A DNA stretch of 64,000 nucleotides from Dyadobacter sp. CY356 (GTDB taxonomy: Bacteria; Bacteroidota; Bacteroidia; Cytophagales; Spirosomataceae): positions 1-64,000 of the forward strand of contig NZ_JAJTSZ010000001.1 in the NCBI RefSeq assembly GCF_021440195.1. Reading direction: 5' to 3'. Every line of letters begins with the position of its first letter. Within the stretch, counting starts at the first letter, position 1. A program made the position numbers and the translations under genes. The notes beneath the pieces are model-generated. The model saw nothing but the letters and a program-made list of their open reading frames with translations, did not search any database and was not told the DNA's origin. Below are positions 27,972 to 37,624 of the stretch, in pieces.

Positions 27972-29381
27972 CTATTTGACTTTTGACATTTCAGCGGCGT
28001 AATTACTAATATTGATTAATGGTATCTGAGCCCGATAACTGCTGTTCAAAACCTTGATCACTTCATTTGCCAAGACCGCCTGCCCAATGGCCGAAGGATA
28101 GATGCCGTCGGCAGAAAAGAAATTTCCATTTGGGTAGGATGGATCAATTTTGAAGCCGTCATCAGAAACGTAATTTCCGGCCAGGATTTTTTTGTACACA
28201 GCATAAAAATCGACCAGTGGCTGATTATATTGTTTTGACCACATGAGCAATAGCTCGTTATATTGTTCTGGTTTTGAGATTTCACTTTTTCGGATCACAT
28301 CTTCATCAGTAAGATAAGCAGATTTAAAATTGCCGTTATAAATACTGACTACATTTGCAGTTGGAAGAAATATAACATCTGCTGTTGCTGCTGTGGGTGT
28401 TGAAGCATCGCTGGCCTGGATACCAATTTGCTTACCTGTTTTCCTGATCAGATTTTCATAAGTATACCATTTGAAATATGGAAAATCAAGCACTTCAGGC
28501 ACCGTGGCTAATACTGATTTTGTTCCTTTTTCTTTCATATAATTGAGAATTTGTCGTTCCCAGGCAAATTCACTTCCACCGAATAATCCACTTCCGCCGC
28601 CACGCAAATTATTCAAAATATAAACATCAGTTCCTGTTTCAAATAAAGCTATTTCTGGTTTGATAGTCTTGGTGTAATCCCACGCAGAATTATATCCGGT
28701 TCCAACATACCGGCTGAAAAGCGATGCATTTACATAACCGTTCACCCACAAATAATTGGTATTTGAAAGATAGGCGGGCTGTGGATTATTGAGGTAGAAA
28801 TTATTCTTATAGGCCAGTTCTTGCGCCGGGTCTGCAGCGAATATATTGCGGCCGCCAAAAGGAGCAGAAAAATTGTCCGTGTTTTTTCCCGTATAAGGTT
28901 TCATTAGTGTAGAGCCTTTTTCGGTATAAACCAGATTATTGGTGACCTCGTTGAAAACAGGAATTGTTCCGGTATTGCTCTTGACAAGATAACCTGTGCC
29001 ATTGCCGTTTTCTTTTTCAAAAAGAGCCTGGTCAAAATCAGCGAGACCCATTTGGCGGGCAACCAGATTTGGATATGCAGTCAGCTGTCCCTGACGGTAC
29101 AAACCACCATCACGATAGCCAGCTTCGACGCCTTCGCCAATAGAAATCATCAAAGGCTCGGTCGTAGAATTCGTTTTAAGATCGCCAAGATTTACAGAGC
29201 CGACGGCAGGTGCCCAGGAAAATGAAGGATCCGCTTTGACAGGCACTGAGATTTCGCCTGATTTTAGTGGGTTTTCAACATCTGTCGCCACCGTTGGTGA
29301 CTCATTATCATTTTTATCTTTACAGCTTATTATATTAAGCAGAAGGCAAATGATGAAGGTAAGGACGGAGAATTTTTTCAT
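27972..29381 (-). CDS. SGNH-fold lipoprotein, apparently catalytically degenerate
   Basis: A 469-residue lipoprotein (LLLNIISCKDKND, lipidated Cys20) with the architecture of Bacteroidota SGNH/GDSL hydrolases: an extended N-terminus, block I near residue 80, and a C-terminal block V. Block I, usually GNSLTAGYxDGAL, reads GEGVEAGYRDGGLYRQ, so Gly84 replaces the serine nucleophile. Block V, usually DGxHPS, reads DGIYPS, with Tyr428 in place of the catalytic His. A binding or structural role rather than hydrolysis is inferred. Divergent from the GH9 gene. Confidence 0.75.
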   Translation of the reverse strand: MKKFSVLTFIICLLLNIISCKDKNDNESPTVATDVENPLKSGEISVPVKADPSFSWAPAVGSVNLGDLKTNSTTEPLMISIGEGVEAGYRDGGLYRQGQLTAYPNLVARQMGLADFDQALFEKENGNGTGYLVKSNTGTIPVFNEVTNNLVYTEKGSTLMKPYTGKNTDNFSAPFGGRNIFAADPAQELAYKNNFYLNNPQPAYLSNTNYLWVNGYVNASLFSRYVGTGYNSAWDYTKTIKPEIALFETGTDVYILNNLRGGGSGLFGGSEFAWERQILNYMKEKGTKSVLATVPEVLDFPYFKWYTYENLIRKTGKQIGIQASDASTPTAATADVIFLPTANVVSIYNGNFKSAYLTDEDVIRKSEISKPEQYNELLLMWSKQYNQPLVDFYAVYKKILAGNYVSDDGFKIDPSYPNGNFFSADGIYPSAIGQAVLANEVIKVLNSSYRAQIPLINISNYAAEMSKVK

Positions 29382-29598
29382 GACTATCTATGGTTTACGT
29401 GAGTAGTATTATTAGTGTATTAAAAGTGACTAAAAATATTATTATTACCAAAAAACAGAATTAAATATTATGAAAATCAGTCGTTTAACAATTAATGTAT
29501 ATTATAAACGAGTTAAAAGATTAACATTTTTATGGCCAGATATTTTGCAAAGCAAATTTTGCACGATATTGTATTAAACTTTAACTCCTAAACTCAAT

Positions 29599-31437
29599 AT
29601 GACATTTCTTTCCAAGCAAAAATGGATCACTCCGTTTTTCCTGATTTTCTTCCCTTTTTTCCTGAATGCCCAATCCACAAAAATCCTGACCAATCATATT
29701 GGTTATGAAGATTCAAAAGCAAAAAAGGCCATAATCATTAGTGATAAAAAAACGGATTTTTCCAGTTTTCAAGTGGTGGAGACGGAAACCGGTAAAGTCG
29801 CATTTTCAGGAAAACCTGTATTCAGCGGGCCTGTGAATAAATGGAAAAACTGGTTGTTCTGGACAGTTGATTTCAGCTCGTTTTCCAAAAAAGGTAACTA
29901 TATCATTAAAGCGGTAAGCGCGGGTAATACCATTGCTTCTTTTCCCTTTATTATTGATAAAAATGTTTTGGAGCAATCCACGCTTTCCAATGTCGTCTAT
30001 TATTTTAAAGGGCAGCGAAGTTCTGGTTTATTAGATAAAGCAGACCGGAATTTGATACTATCCGGCCATCCAAAAGATACCATTGATGCGCATGGCGGCT
30101 GGTATGATGCCACGGGTGATTATGGAAAACATTTATCACACCTCACATTTTCATCTTTTTTCAACCCGCAACAAATATCGCTGACGGCCTGGTCACTTTT
30201 CAAAACATATCAACAATCAGCGCTAAGAAAAGGAAATGATTTTCGCCAGTATAAAAGAAGATTAATGGATGAGGCCATGTATGGCGCCGATTATCTGGTT
30301 CGGATGCAGGCCAGAGACGGATCTTTTTATCGGTCTGTTTCCGCGCCCGGTGCCGGGAAATTTGCAAAAGACAGAAGGATCCGGGCGGAAGATCAGAGTT
30401 ACAGGATCAAAAAAACGGAAGGTCAGTCGTTTAGTGACAGCGACAAATCGGATGACCTGAAAAAATATCAGGTAAGTTATCGTTCGGGTGGTGGTGTAAG
30501 CATTGCTGCTTTGGCCATGGCTTCGGCATATGATTCGTCGGGTGATTTTACAAATAAAGATTACCTTTTAGCGGCCGAAAAAGCATTTGATTTTTTGGAA
30601 AAACATAATGTTGAAATGACCAATGATGGCAAGGAAAACATTGTAGATGATTATTGTGCATTAAGCGCTGCCACGGAATTATTTAAAGCAACGGGAAAAG
30701 AAGTTTACGCAAAAGCCGCTGCCAAACGTGCTGATCAGCTGATTTCAAGACTAACTTCCGGAAACAGGCAAACAAATTACTGGCGCGCGGACGATCAGGA
30801 TCGCCCGTTTTTTCATCCATCAGATGCAGGGTTTCCGATTGCCAGTCTGACCTATTATTATCCCGTAGCCCCCGCCGCAGAACAAGCCAGAATTAAAGCG
30901 ACTATCAGAAAATCTTTGGTGCATGAACTGGAAGTTACCGGAGAAGTAAATAATCCGTTTGGTTATAGTCGGCAGCTTGTGCAGGATACCATTGGAAACA
31001 GACGCACAACGTTTTTCTTTCCGCATGGCAGCGATGCCTCGCCCTGGTGGCAGGGAGAAAATGCAAGACTGGCGTCCATAGCAGCCGCCGCCAGACTTGC
31101 GGCTCCGTTATTCAGGGAAGATAAAACATTTAAAACCAGCCTGGAAACTTTCGCGCTGGATCAGCTGAACTGGATTTTGGGTTTAAACCCTTACGATGCC
31201 AGTATGCTTCATGGTTCTGGTCATAATAATCCGGCTTACGGGTTTTTCGGGACTTTTGAATATACCAATGCGCCTGGTGGAATTGCAAACGGAATTACGT
31301 CCGGATTAAACAATGAAGATGATATTGATTTCAACTTATCATATGCCAAAACGGGCGTGGATAACGACTGGCGGTGGGCCGAGCAGTGGCTTCCCCATGC
31401 CGCCTGGTATATGCTGGCCATTTCAATCAATGAATAG
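29599..31437 (+). CDS. Glycoside hydrolase family 9 protein
   Basis: A 612-residue secreted enzyme. After a signal peptide (FFLIFFPFFLNAQS) comes a CelD-type Ig-like domain (ILTNHIGYEDSKAKKAIII, to about residue 115), then the (alpha/alpha)6 barrel. HGGWYDATGDYGKHLSHL at 165-182 carries the paired aspartates (Asp170, Asp174) of the catalytic base region, and NDWRWAEQWLPHAAWY near the C-terminus supplies the acid glutamate. The DATGD-SHL variant occurs in non-classical GH9 members, so the substrate may not be cellulose. Followed by a Tat-type sugar isomerase gene. Confidence 0.87.
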   Translation: MTFLSKQKWITPFFLIFFPFFLNAQSTKILTNHIGYEDSKAKKAIIISDKKTDFSSFQVVETETGKVAFSGKPVFSGPVNKWKNWLFWTVDFSSFSKKGNYIIKAVSAGNTIASFPFIIDKNVLEQSTLSNVVYYFKGQRSSGLLDKADRNLILSGHPKDTIDAHGGWYDATGDYGKHLSHLTFSSFFNPQQISLTAWSLFKTYQQSALRKGNDFRQYKRRLMDEAMYGADYLVRMQARDGSFYRSVSAPGAGKFAKDRRIRAEDQSYRIKKTEGQSFSDSDKSDDLKKYQVSYRSGGGVSIAALAMASAYDSSGDFTNKDYLLAAEKAFDFLEKHNVEMTNDGKENIVDDYCALSAATELFKATGKEVYAKAAAKRADQLISRLTSGNRQTNYWRADDQDRPFFHPSDAGFPIASLTYYYPVAPAAEQARIKATIRKSLVHELEVTGEVNNPFGYSRQLVQDTIGNRRTTFFFPHGSDASPWWQGENARLASIAAAARLAAPLFREDKTFKTSLETFALDQLNWILGLNPYDASMLHGSGHNNPAYGFFGTFEYTNAPGGIANGITSGLNNEDDIDFNLSYAKTGVDNDWRWAEQWLPHAAWYMLAISINE

Positions 31438-31530
31438 CTTTTGGTGATTAGCTTGACAAAACATGGTAAGTATGATTTAAATCTGGCTTTATGTTTAAAA
31501 GCATAACTTCTGTTTTAAAACATAAATAGT

Positions 31531-32451
31531 ATGAAGTCTAACCGTCGTCAGTTTATAAATTCAGCTGCCATGTTAACTGGCTCTGCTATGCTTCCGGATT
31601 TTGTTTTTTCAAAGGAAAATTTAAAATCATTTCCAATTTCCTGTAATCAATATGACTGGATAACTTTTTATCAGCGGGAGGGGAAAGACTGGTTTGCAGA
31701 TCTGGACGCATCCCTGGCCGATTTTGCATCAACGGGAATCACAGCCTATGAACCCGGCCTGAATACGGTTGAAGATGTGAAAAAGCTGATTCCATTACTG
31801 CAAAAACATAAACTTTCAATGCCATCGGTTTATGTCAACAGCTCTTTGCATGAGCATGATGAAGGACAGAAATCAATACAGACAGTCTTGTCTATTGCTG
31901 ATATGCTGAAACAAACCGATACCAAAATTGTCGTTACAAATCCTAACCCGATCCAGTGGGGAGGACAGCAAAATAAATCTGATACCCAACTTTCCGAACA
32001 GGCCAGGAATCTGGATTTGTTGGGAGCGGAGCTGAAAAAGCGTGGAATGACTTTGGCGTATCACACGCATGACGTTGAACTACGTGCGGCTGGTCGTGAG
32101 TTTCATCATATGCTTTTGGCTACTAAGCCACAGAATGTTTCGCTTTGTCTGGATGTCCATTGGGTCTACCGCGGCGCTGGTGATTCGCAGATTGCTTTAT
32201 TTGATATTGTTAAACTCTACGGGCAAAGGATCGTTGAATTGCATCTGAGGCAATCCAAAGAAGGAATCTGGCAGGAGACTTTTGGCGAAGGGGATATTGA
32301 CTATAAACTTTTAATGAAGCGATTAACGGAAATAAATGTCAAACCGCATTTTGTTTTGGAGCAATGTCTGGAAAAAACATCACCGAAAACAATGAATGCA
32401 GCGGAGGCGCATAAAATTGACTTGAAATATGTTTCCGAAATTATTGGTTGA
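31531..32451 (+). CDS. Tat-type sugar phosphate isomerase/epimerase family protein
   Basis: A 306-residue xylose-isomerase-like TIM barrel with an N-terminal twin-arginine signal (KSNRRQFINSAAMLTGSAML). Barrel features include LAYHTHDVELRA, VSLCLDVHWVYRGAGD, IVELHLRQSKEGIWQETFG and PHFVLEQCLE, which supply the metal-binding His, Asp and Glu residues. Exported isomerase-like proteins of this type are common in Bacteroidota sugar metabolism. It lies 94 nt after the GH9 gene, suggesting a shared carbohydrate role. Confidence 0.85.
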   Translation: MKSNRRQFINSAAMLTGSAMLPDFVFSKENLKSFPISCNQYDWITFYQREGKDWFADLDASLADFASTGITAYEPGLNTVEDVKKLIPLLQKHKLSMPSVYVNSSLHEHDEGQKSIQTVLSIADMLKQTDTKIVVTNPNPIQWGGQQNKSDTQLSEQARNLDLLGAELKKRGMTLAYHTHDVELRAAGREFHHMLLATKPQNVSLCLDVHWVYRGAGDSQIALFDIVKLYGQRIVELHLRQSKEGIWQETFGEGDIDYKLLMKRLTEINVKPHFVLEQCLEKTSPKTMNAAEAHKIDLKYVSEIIG

Positions 32452-32554
32452 TTAAACCCAACATTTTATAATTTCCGGTCAGGCTTTGGTAAGGTTTTTT
32501 TTCAATTGAAAAATTGATAAGTTTCAAATTCTTCTCCACTTAAATGAATGGCTT

Positions 32555-33718
32555 ATGCTGACTACCGACTTTTTTCAAATAGAAGAATTACTCACGCCGG
32601 AACAGCGTTTGATTACCCAGGTTGTTAAGGAATTTACAGATATTGAAATAAAACCTGTCATTGAGGGATATGCGCAGCGGGCAGAATTCCCTTTGCAATT
32701 CGTAAAAAAGTTTGGAGAACTTGGCGTTTTTGGTCCAACAATCCCGAGAGAATATGGCGGTGGGGGACTGGATTATGTAAGTTATGGATTAATGTGTCAG
32801 GAAATCGAGCGGGGAGATTCTTCCATGCGGTCGACGGTTTCTGTGCAAAGTTCGCTGGTGATGTGGCCAATCTATCAGTTTGGTTCGGAAGAGCAGAAAC
32901 AAAAATATTTACCAGGTTTGGCATCAGGAGAAATACTGGGATGCTTTGGTTTGACGGAGCCCGACCATGGCTCTGATCCGGGTGGGTTGAAAACCTATTT
33001 TTCCAAAACACAGGGTGGTTATATATTGAACGGATCAAAAATGTGGATTTCCAATGCTCCATTTGCCGATATCGCAATTGTATGGGCCAGGAATGAAGAC
33101 GGGCGTGTACAAGGTGTGATTGTGGAAAGGGGAATGGAAGGGTTTACAACACCAACAATTCATGGAAAATGGTCGTTGCGTGCAAGTGCTACCGGCGAAC
33201 TGGTTTTTAATAAAGTGCTTATTCCAAAAGAGAATATTTTGCCTGATGCCTTGGGTTTAAAAGCTGCTTTGCAATGTCTGGATCATGCCCGTTATGGTGT
33301 GGCCTGGGGAGGAATTGGGGTGGCGCTGGATTGTTATGAAACTGCTTTGAGATATTCCGGCGAAAGATTTCAATTTAATAAACCAATCAGTTCTTTTCAG
33401 CTGGTTCAGAAAAAGCTGGCAGAAATGCTTACCGAAATTACAAAAGCGCAATTGCTGGCCTGGCGTCTGGGGATTTTAATGAATGAAGGAAGAGCAACAA
33501 CGACGCAAATTTCGATGGCAAAAAGAAATAATGTAGAAATGGCTCTGATGGTTGCCCGGGATGCCCGTCAAATTTTGGGTGCAATGGGTATTACGGATTC
33601 ATTTCCGATTATGCGCCACATGATGAACCTCGAATCTGTGACAACCTATGAAGGAACACACGATATTCATCTGCTGATTTTAGGCGCAGAAATTACAGGA
33701 AATCCTGCTTTTAAATAG
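32555..33718 (+). CDS. gcdH: Acyl-CoA dehydrogenase, glutaryl-CoA dehydrogenase-like
   Basis: A 387-residue FAD-dependent acyl-CoA dehydrogenase. CFGLTEPDHGSDPGGLKT binds the flavin and substrate, and KMWISNAPFADIAIVWARNE follows. The catalytic glutamate lies in SVTTYEGTHDIHLLILGAEI, placed as in glutaryl-CoA dehydrogenase rather than the short-chain enzymes. MRSTVSVQSSLVMWPIY is also GCDH-like. A role in lysine or tryptophan breakdown is inferred. Its 3' end overlaps the convergent desaturase gene by 8 nt. Confidence 0.87.
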   Translation: MLTTDFFQIEELLTPEQRLITQVVKEFTDIEIKPVIEGYAQRAEFPLQFVKKFGELGVFGPTIPREYGGGGLDYVSYGLMCQEIERGDSSMRSTVSVQSSLVMWPIYQFGSEEQKQKYLPGLASGEILGCFGLTEPDHGSDPGGLKTYFSKTQGGYILNGSKMWISNAPFADIAIVWARNEDGRVQGVIVERGMEGFTTPTIHGKWSLRASATGELVFNKVLIPKENILPDALGLKAALQCLDHARYGVAWGGIGVALDCYETALRYSGERFQFNKPISSFQLVQKKLAEMLTEITKAQLLAWRLGILMNEGRATTTQISMAKRNNVEMALMVARDARQILGAMGITDSFPIMRHMMNLESVTTYEGTHDIHLLILGAEITGNPAFK

Positions 33719-34625
33719 TGATTTCTTCGGAAGGGCTGTTTTTAAGAATTTCTTTTTGAAGCTCTTTGCTGGTTTGCCTGGAACCATCAGGCGACCAGCC
33801 AGGTGCTTTAATCAAATATTTAAGCTTGGTTTTGAAATCAACCGGCTGCTCAAAATCTTTTTTGATCTCCTTCCATTCATGAAAAACGGTTTCAGTCAAA
33901 CCATCCGTTTCCGTATTCTTGGTCAGTCCGTAACGTGGCGGGACGGACGGTATTTCTTCCTGAAAAGTACCAAATATCCTGTCCCAGATAATTAGGCACA
34001 TGCCCATATTTTTGTCCAGATATTGAACATTACTGGCATGATGAACGCGGTGATGAGAAGGAGTAACCAAAATATATTCCAGCCAGCCCAGTTTATCTAC
34101 ATATTCCGTGTGGACAATGATGCCATAAATTTGCGTCAGGGAATACATAATCACGATATCGGCCGGATTAAAACCGATCAATACCAGAGGAATGAAGTAT
34201 ACAAAACGATATAATGGTTGAAAAACCGACGAGCGAAAACCTGTTGTCAGATTGAAATGCTCCGAAGAATGATGCGTCACATGAACGGCCCAGAAAAGAC
34301 GGCTGTGATGATCCACATAATGTAAGGTATAAAACGTTAAATCTTCAAAAAGAAACAAGGCGATCCAATAAACGTATGGATTTGCGATAGGTTCTATGAT
34401 CCGGACATTGTAAAACCAGATCAATATACCAACATAAACTGCACGAAAAAGAAGATCAATGCCACCATTAAGCAGCATCAGAGCTGCGTTGGTGAAGGTA
34501 TCTTTTAAGGTATAAGAAACTCTGTGGGAACGATACGTTATAAATATTTCCAGACAGATCAGGGAAATATAAAATGGCGTAGAAAGTTTTAAAAGAAGAT
34601 CTTCAAATGCGTAGGTACCTGGCAT
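33711..34625 (-). CDS. Sterol desaturase / fatty acid hydroxylase family protein
   Basis: A 304-residue membrane di-iron protein with about four helices. The histidine clusters are complete: HYVDHHSR, HVTHHSSEHFN, HTEYVD and TPSHHRVHHASN. Related Bacteroidota proteins are annotated as sterol desaturases, but sterols are unlikely substrates; hydroxylation of a lipid or carotenoid is more probable. The soluble tail of about 75 residues is charged. Confidence 0.88.
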   Translation of the reverse strand: MPGTYAFEDLLLKLSTPFYISLICLEIFITYRSHRVSYTLKDTFTNAALMLLNGGIDLLFRAVYVGILIWFYNVRIIEPIANPYVYWIALFLFEDLTFYTLHYVDHHSRLFWAVHVTHHSSEHFNLTTGFRSSVFQPLYRFVYFIPLVLIGFNPADIVIMYSLTQIYGIIVHTEYVDKLGWLEYILVTPSHHRVHHASNVQYLDKNMGMCLIIWDRIFGTFQEEIPSVPPRYGLTKNTETDGLTETVFHEWKEIKKDFEQPVDFKTKLKYLIKAPGWSPDGSRQTSKELQKEILKNSPSEEITI

Positions 34626-34891
34626 AATGTCTGCAAATATTTTACAAAGATAGGATGGAAGGGTAACGTAACATGATAATCTCTTTTTTTTAAGAATATT
34701 CTAATAAATCCGTAATTGATATTCAATTGACAATTCCTGAATAATCAGTATGGATAATGCCATGTTCTTTTCAAACAATAATAAGTTTTTTTTCTCAGAA
34801 TTCGTTCCTTAACAGATTAATAAGGATTTTATTAATATAAAATGAGTTTAAATATTTCTCCTGAAAATGGTTTAATCGTAACTTTTCCAGC

Positions 34892-36382
34892 CTAATTAAT
34901 CAATCTTCGCAATGCTTTTCTTAGCTCTTCATTTTTGTGTTTTTTCTGTAAAATGACCGGCGCGGCGATTCGCTCCTTACAGTCGAAAAGAGAGCAGCGC
35001 TCACATGTTTCATTTACATCTCTTGAAGGAATTGAAGGGTCATCCAAAAACTTTATTGTTTTATGGGTCTGCTCGTCGAGATAAACGCCCATGGAAACAC
35101 TTACGTTCAGATTAGGTGTTGTGGCTGTCGGCTGTGCAAAACTGATAATCAGATAATTGTCCTGTGTGTCTATGTATCTGGATTTCTGTGCTTTACAGAG
35201 GGTATTGACGTAAGTTTTATTCTGCACCGATTCTGCCAGATCATTCAAAACCGTCAGTGCGATCCATCTTCTGCAATAATGTTCATCCTTTACCGTATGC
35301 GGATTATGCTTGCGGGAAATGTGCATTTCCTTTGTCATTTCGAAAAGATTCTGACCGGCAAAGTTATTAAACCTGGAAAAGAAGATCTGTTTGATACCGA
35401 AATGAGTTGGCAAAACATTGCTTAACCGATAACAGAAAGATTCAGGTGTGGTATTAAAAGCCTCGACCAGCGCGACCAATTTCTCAGGTTGCCAGGTAGT
35501 AAGCTCAAAAAAATCTTTTAATTCAGGGATTAGTAAGCTGCGTTTAATAATGACTGCGCTGGCAAAATAAGACGCTTTGAAATTGTTCAATAATTGTTCA
35601 AAAGATTCTGCTTCTACAAGAGCCGTAGTATGCAGCCTGTTTTTCAATTTGAGATAAACATATCCGATTTCACGTCCATAAATAAATGCACGTTGTACAG
35701 ACGAAAGATGGACATTGATAAGTAGACGATTTCCCTGTGGCCGGGTAATTGTTAAAGACCTGACACTGGCAAATTCAGGATTTTGTTTTTCATTGATATT
35801 CTCAATTTTGTAATTGTATTCAGTTTTAAGTACTTCGGCCAGATAAGTTTCGTCCAGTAATTTATCAGCCGGAACGCCTCTTTCTTCCATAAATCTTTCC
35901 GCTTCCAGCTCAATATCTTCAAAACAATTGTCATGCATTTCCTGATAAGTACGCAGGGCAGAAAAATAGAATTTCTCTACTGACATATTATAGTTCCGTG
36001 CAATTTCAATGAGCGTACCTACAAATGCGCTGATCTTGGTTGGCGCGTCTGACAATAATTCCAGCAAACTGGCCGGATCAATTCCGAAAAGTTCGAGCGG
36101 GAGCTCGGTAAGAATATTTGAGCTTAGTAATTCAGAGATCGGTTCAAGCCTTTTGCTGAGCTTTAATGAAACCAGAGTGTCATAATCAACATCCATCGCC
36201 CCGGCAAGCGCAATGATTTTATCTGATTTGGGATACTTTTTTCCTTTTTCAATTTCATTAATATAAGAAATAGACAACCCCGACTTTTGGGAAAGTTCAT
36301 TCAGTGACAGCCCCTTATCAAGCCGAAGCTGTTTTAATTTTAATCCAAAAACCAGTCGTACGTTGTCGGTATTTAAAGCCAC
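34892..36382 (-). CDS. ScfR-type short-chain acyl-CoA regulator (XRE family)
   Basis: A 496-residue regulator. Residues 8-65 are an XRE helix-turn-helix (KLKQLRLDKGLSLNELSQKS). A middle IrrE-like region (FIYGREIGYVYLKLKNR) follows, then a C-terminal domain with a cysteine cluster, CERCSLFDCKER, the ScfR/RamB-type signature. Relatives sense short-chain fatty acyl-CoAs and control glyoxylate or propionate metabolism. A 12-bp inverted repeat directly upstream (36407-36445) is a candidate autoregulatory operator. Confidence 0.87.
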   Translation of the reverse strand: MALNTDNVRLVFGLKLKQLRLDKGLSLNELSQKSGLSISYINEIEKGKKYPKSDKIIALAGAMDVDYDTLVSLKLSKRLEPISELLSSNILTELPLELFGIDPASLLELLSDAPTKISAFVGTLIEIARNYNMSVEKFYFSALRTYQEMHDNCFEDIELEAERFMEERGVPADKLLDETYLAEVLKTEYNYKIENINEKQNPEFASVRSLTITRPQGNRLLINVHLSSVQRAFIYGREIGYVYLKLKNRLHTTALVEAESFEQLLNNFKASYFASAVIIKRSLLIPELKDFFELTTWQPEKLVALVEAFNTTPESFCYRLSNVLPTHFGIKQIFFSRFNNFAGQNLFEMTKEMHISRKHNPHTVKDEHYCRRWIALTVLNDLAESVQNKTYVNTLCKAQKSRYIDTQDNYLIISFAQPTATTPNLNVSVSMGVYLDEQTHKTIKFLDDPSIPSRDVNETCERCSLFDCKERIAAPVILQKKHKNEELRKALRRLIN

Positions 36383-36406
36383 GTTTTATTTAGTAGGTTG
36401 ATTTAA

Positions 36407-36445
36407 TTGAAATAAAATGTCTCAATTTGAATAATTTTATTTCAA
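36407..36445. promoter_or_regulatory. Inverted repeat upstream of the ScfR gene
   Basis: TTGAAATAAAAT (36407-36418) and its exact complement ATTTTATTTCAA (36434-36445) flank a 15-nt spacer, 25 nt before the regulator ATG. Probable operator. Confidence 0.6.
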
Positions 36446-36528
36446 AATTACTTTATCCGTAGCAATTCCCTAGTCAACAAAATAAATAAAGCCTGATATT
36501 AGTGATTCAATCAATTTGACAAAACAAA

Positions 36529-36554
36529 AAGGGCCATTCGATTGAATGGCCCTT
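36529..36554 (-). terminator. Terminator of the beta-barrel gene
   Basis: GGGCCATTC (36531-36539) and GAATGGCCC (36544-36552) form a stem. On the minus strand it is followed by TTTTTGTTTTG, 30 nt past the stop of the beta-barrel gene. Confidence 0.85.
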
Positions 36555-36583
36555 CTAAATATTTCTTTTAACTCTGACTCAGA

Positions 36584-37246
36584 TCAGAAAATTGCAAAGC
36601 CCAAAGTAGCCTGGAACAAGTTGCTTTTTTTACCAAACTGAGATGCAGTTGTAGCATTGTTATAATTTATCTTAACAATATCGTTGAAGTTTCCTTCATA
36701 ACGTACATCAAGACTCAAACGTCCAAAGTCAAAACCTACACCTGCCTGGTATCCGAAAGCAAGACGATTATTGAAGTCAGCTTTTGAATCAGAATTGGTA
36801 GCCTGATCAAATGAATCACTAAGTTTACCATTATTGGACAGACGATAAGAAGCCATTGGACCTGCATTGATACGGAAGAATTTCGCAATACGAACACCGA
36901 ATAACACCGGCACATCAAGATTAGAGAATCTTACGTCAACTTTACCGTCATTTACTGAATTGTCGAAGTTAAATTTTGCACCCTTCTGAGAAAGCAAAAC
37001 TTCTGGCTGAACATAAAAATTACGTCCAAAACGGAAAAATACACCACCTGCAAACCCTAACGTACGATCAGAATTATCTTTAAAATTGAAAGCATTCGAA
37101 CCTGAACCCAAAGCCAAATCATTTCCATTTACATTGGATAAATTCGCTCCTGCCTTAACACCAAAACGAAAAGCCGGATCATATTGTGCTGACGCTGAAA
37201 AGCTAATTCCAATTGCGCAGAGTGCGATTAATAGTACCTTTTTCAT
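36584..37246 (-). CDS. PorT-family outer-membrane beta-barrel protein
   Basis: A 220-residue outer-membrane protein. The signal peptide KVLLIALCAIGISFSASAQ is followed by the PorT-type start RFGVKAGANLSNVNG, repeated amphipathic strands (FYVQPEVLLSQKGAKF, FRINAGPMASYRL, LAFGYQAGVGFDFG) and a closing aromatic strand ATLGFAIF. Function unknown. Transcribed alone. Confidence 0.9.
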   Translation of the reverse strand: MKKVLLIALCAIGISFSASAQYDPAFRFGVKAGANLSNVNGNDLALGSGSNAFNFKDNSDRTLGFAGGVFFRFGRNFYVQPEVLLSQKGAKFNFDNSVNDGKVDVRFSNLDVPVLFGVRIAKFFRINAGPMASYRLSNNGKLSDSFDQATNSDSKADFNNRLAFGYQAGVGFDFGRLSLDVRYEGNFNDIVKINYNNATTASQFGKKSNLFQATLGFAIF

Positions 37247-37624
37247 AATCTGTTTTTAATTTGTTGATGAACTATAATTGGTTACAGTAATGATTTGTAA
37301 AAAAGCTATGCCCTAGGTTTAATGGGTGCTGCGGATCAAAATGTGTGAATTTCTTTCTACAAGCCATATTTGTAACTTTAAGCATATGATTTTTATTGAA
37401 ATCAGTTAGTATACAAGGAAATAGCGATTTGGTCACATTTTAAAATAGGATCATAACAAGATGGAAAAGTTGTAAAGTGTTAATAATCATGAAAAATGGC
37501 TCCATATTTCTTACGAAAAAAATGAGATCAGGTGGGGCAAAAGAGGGACGAATACAATCAAAAGCACTATTTTTGCGGGCTGTAAAGGCCAAAGGTTAAT
37601 TTTAGACTAAATTGTTGAGAAAGA
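37247..37624. other. Divergent spacer with leuS promoter box
   Basis: A TATTTTTG box on the plus strand at 37568-37575, 49 nt before the leuS ATG, matches the -7 consensus. The rest of the 378-nt spacer shows no gene and no recognisable RNA. Confidence 0.45.
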
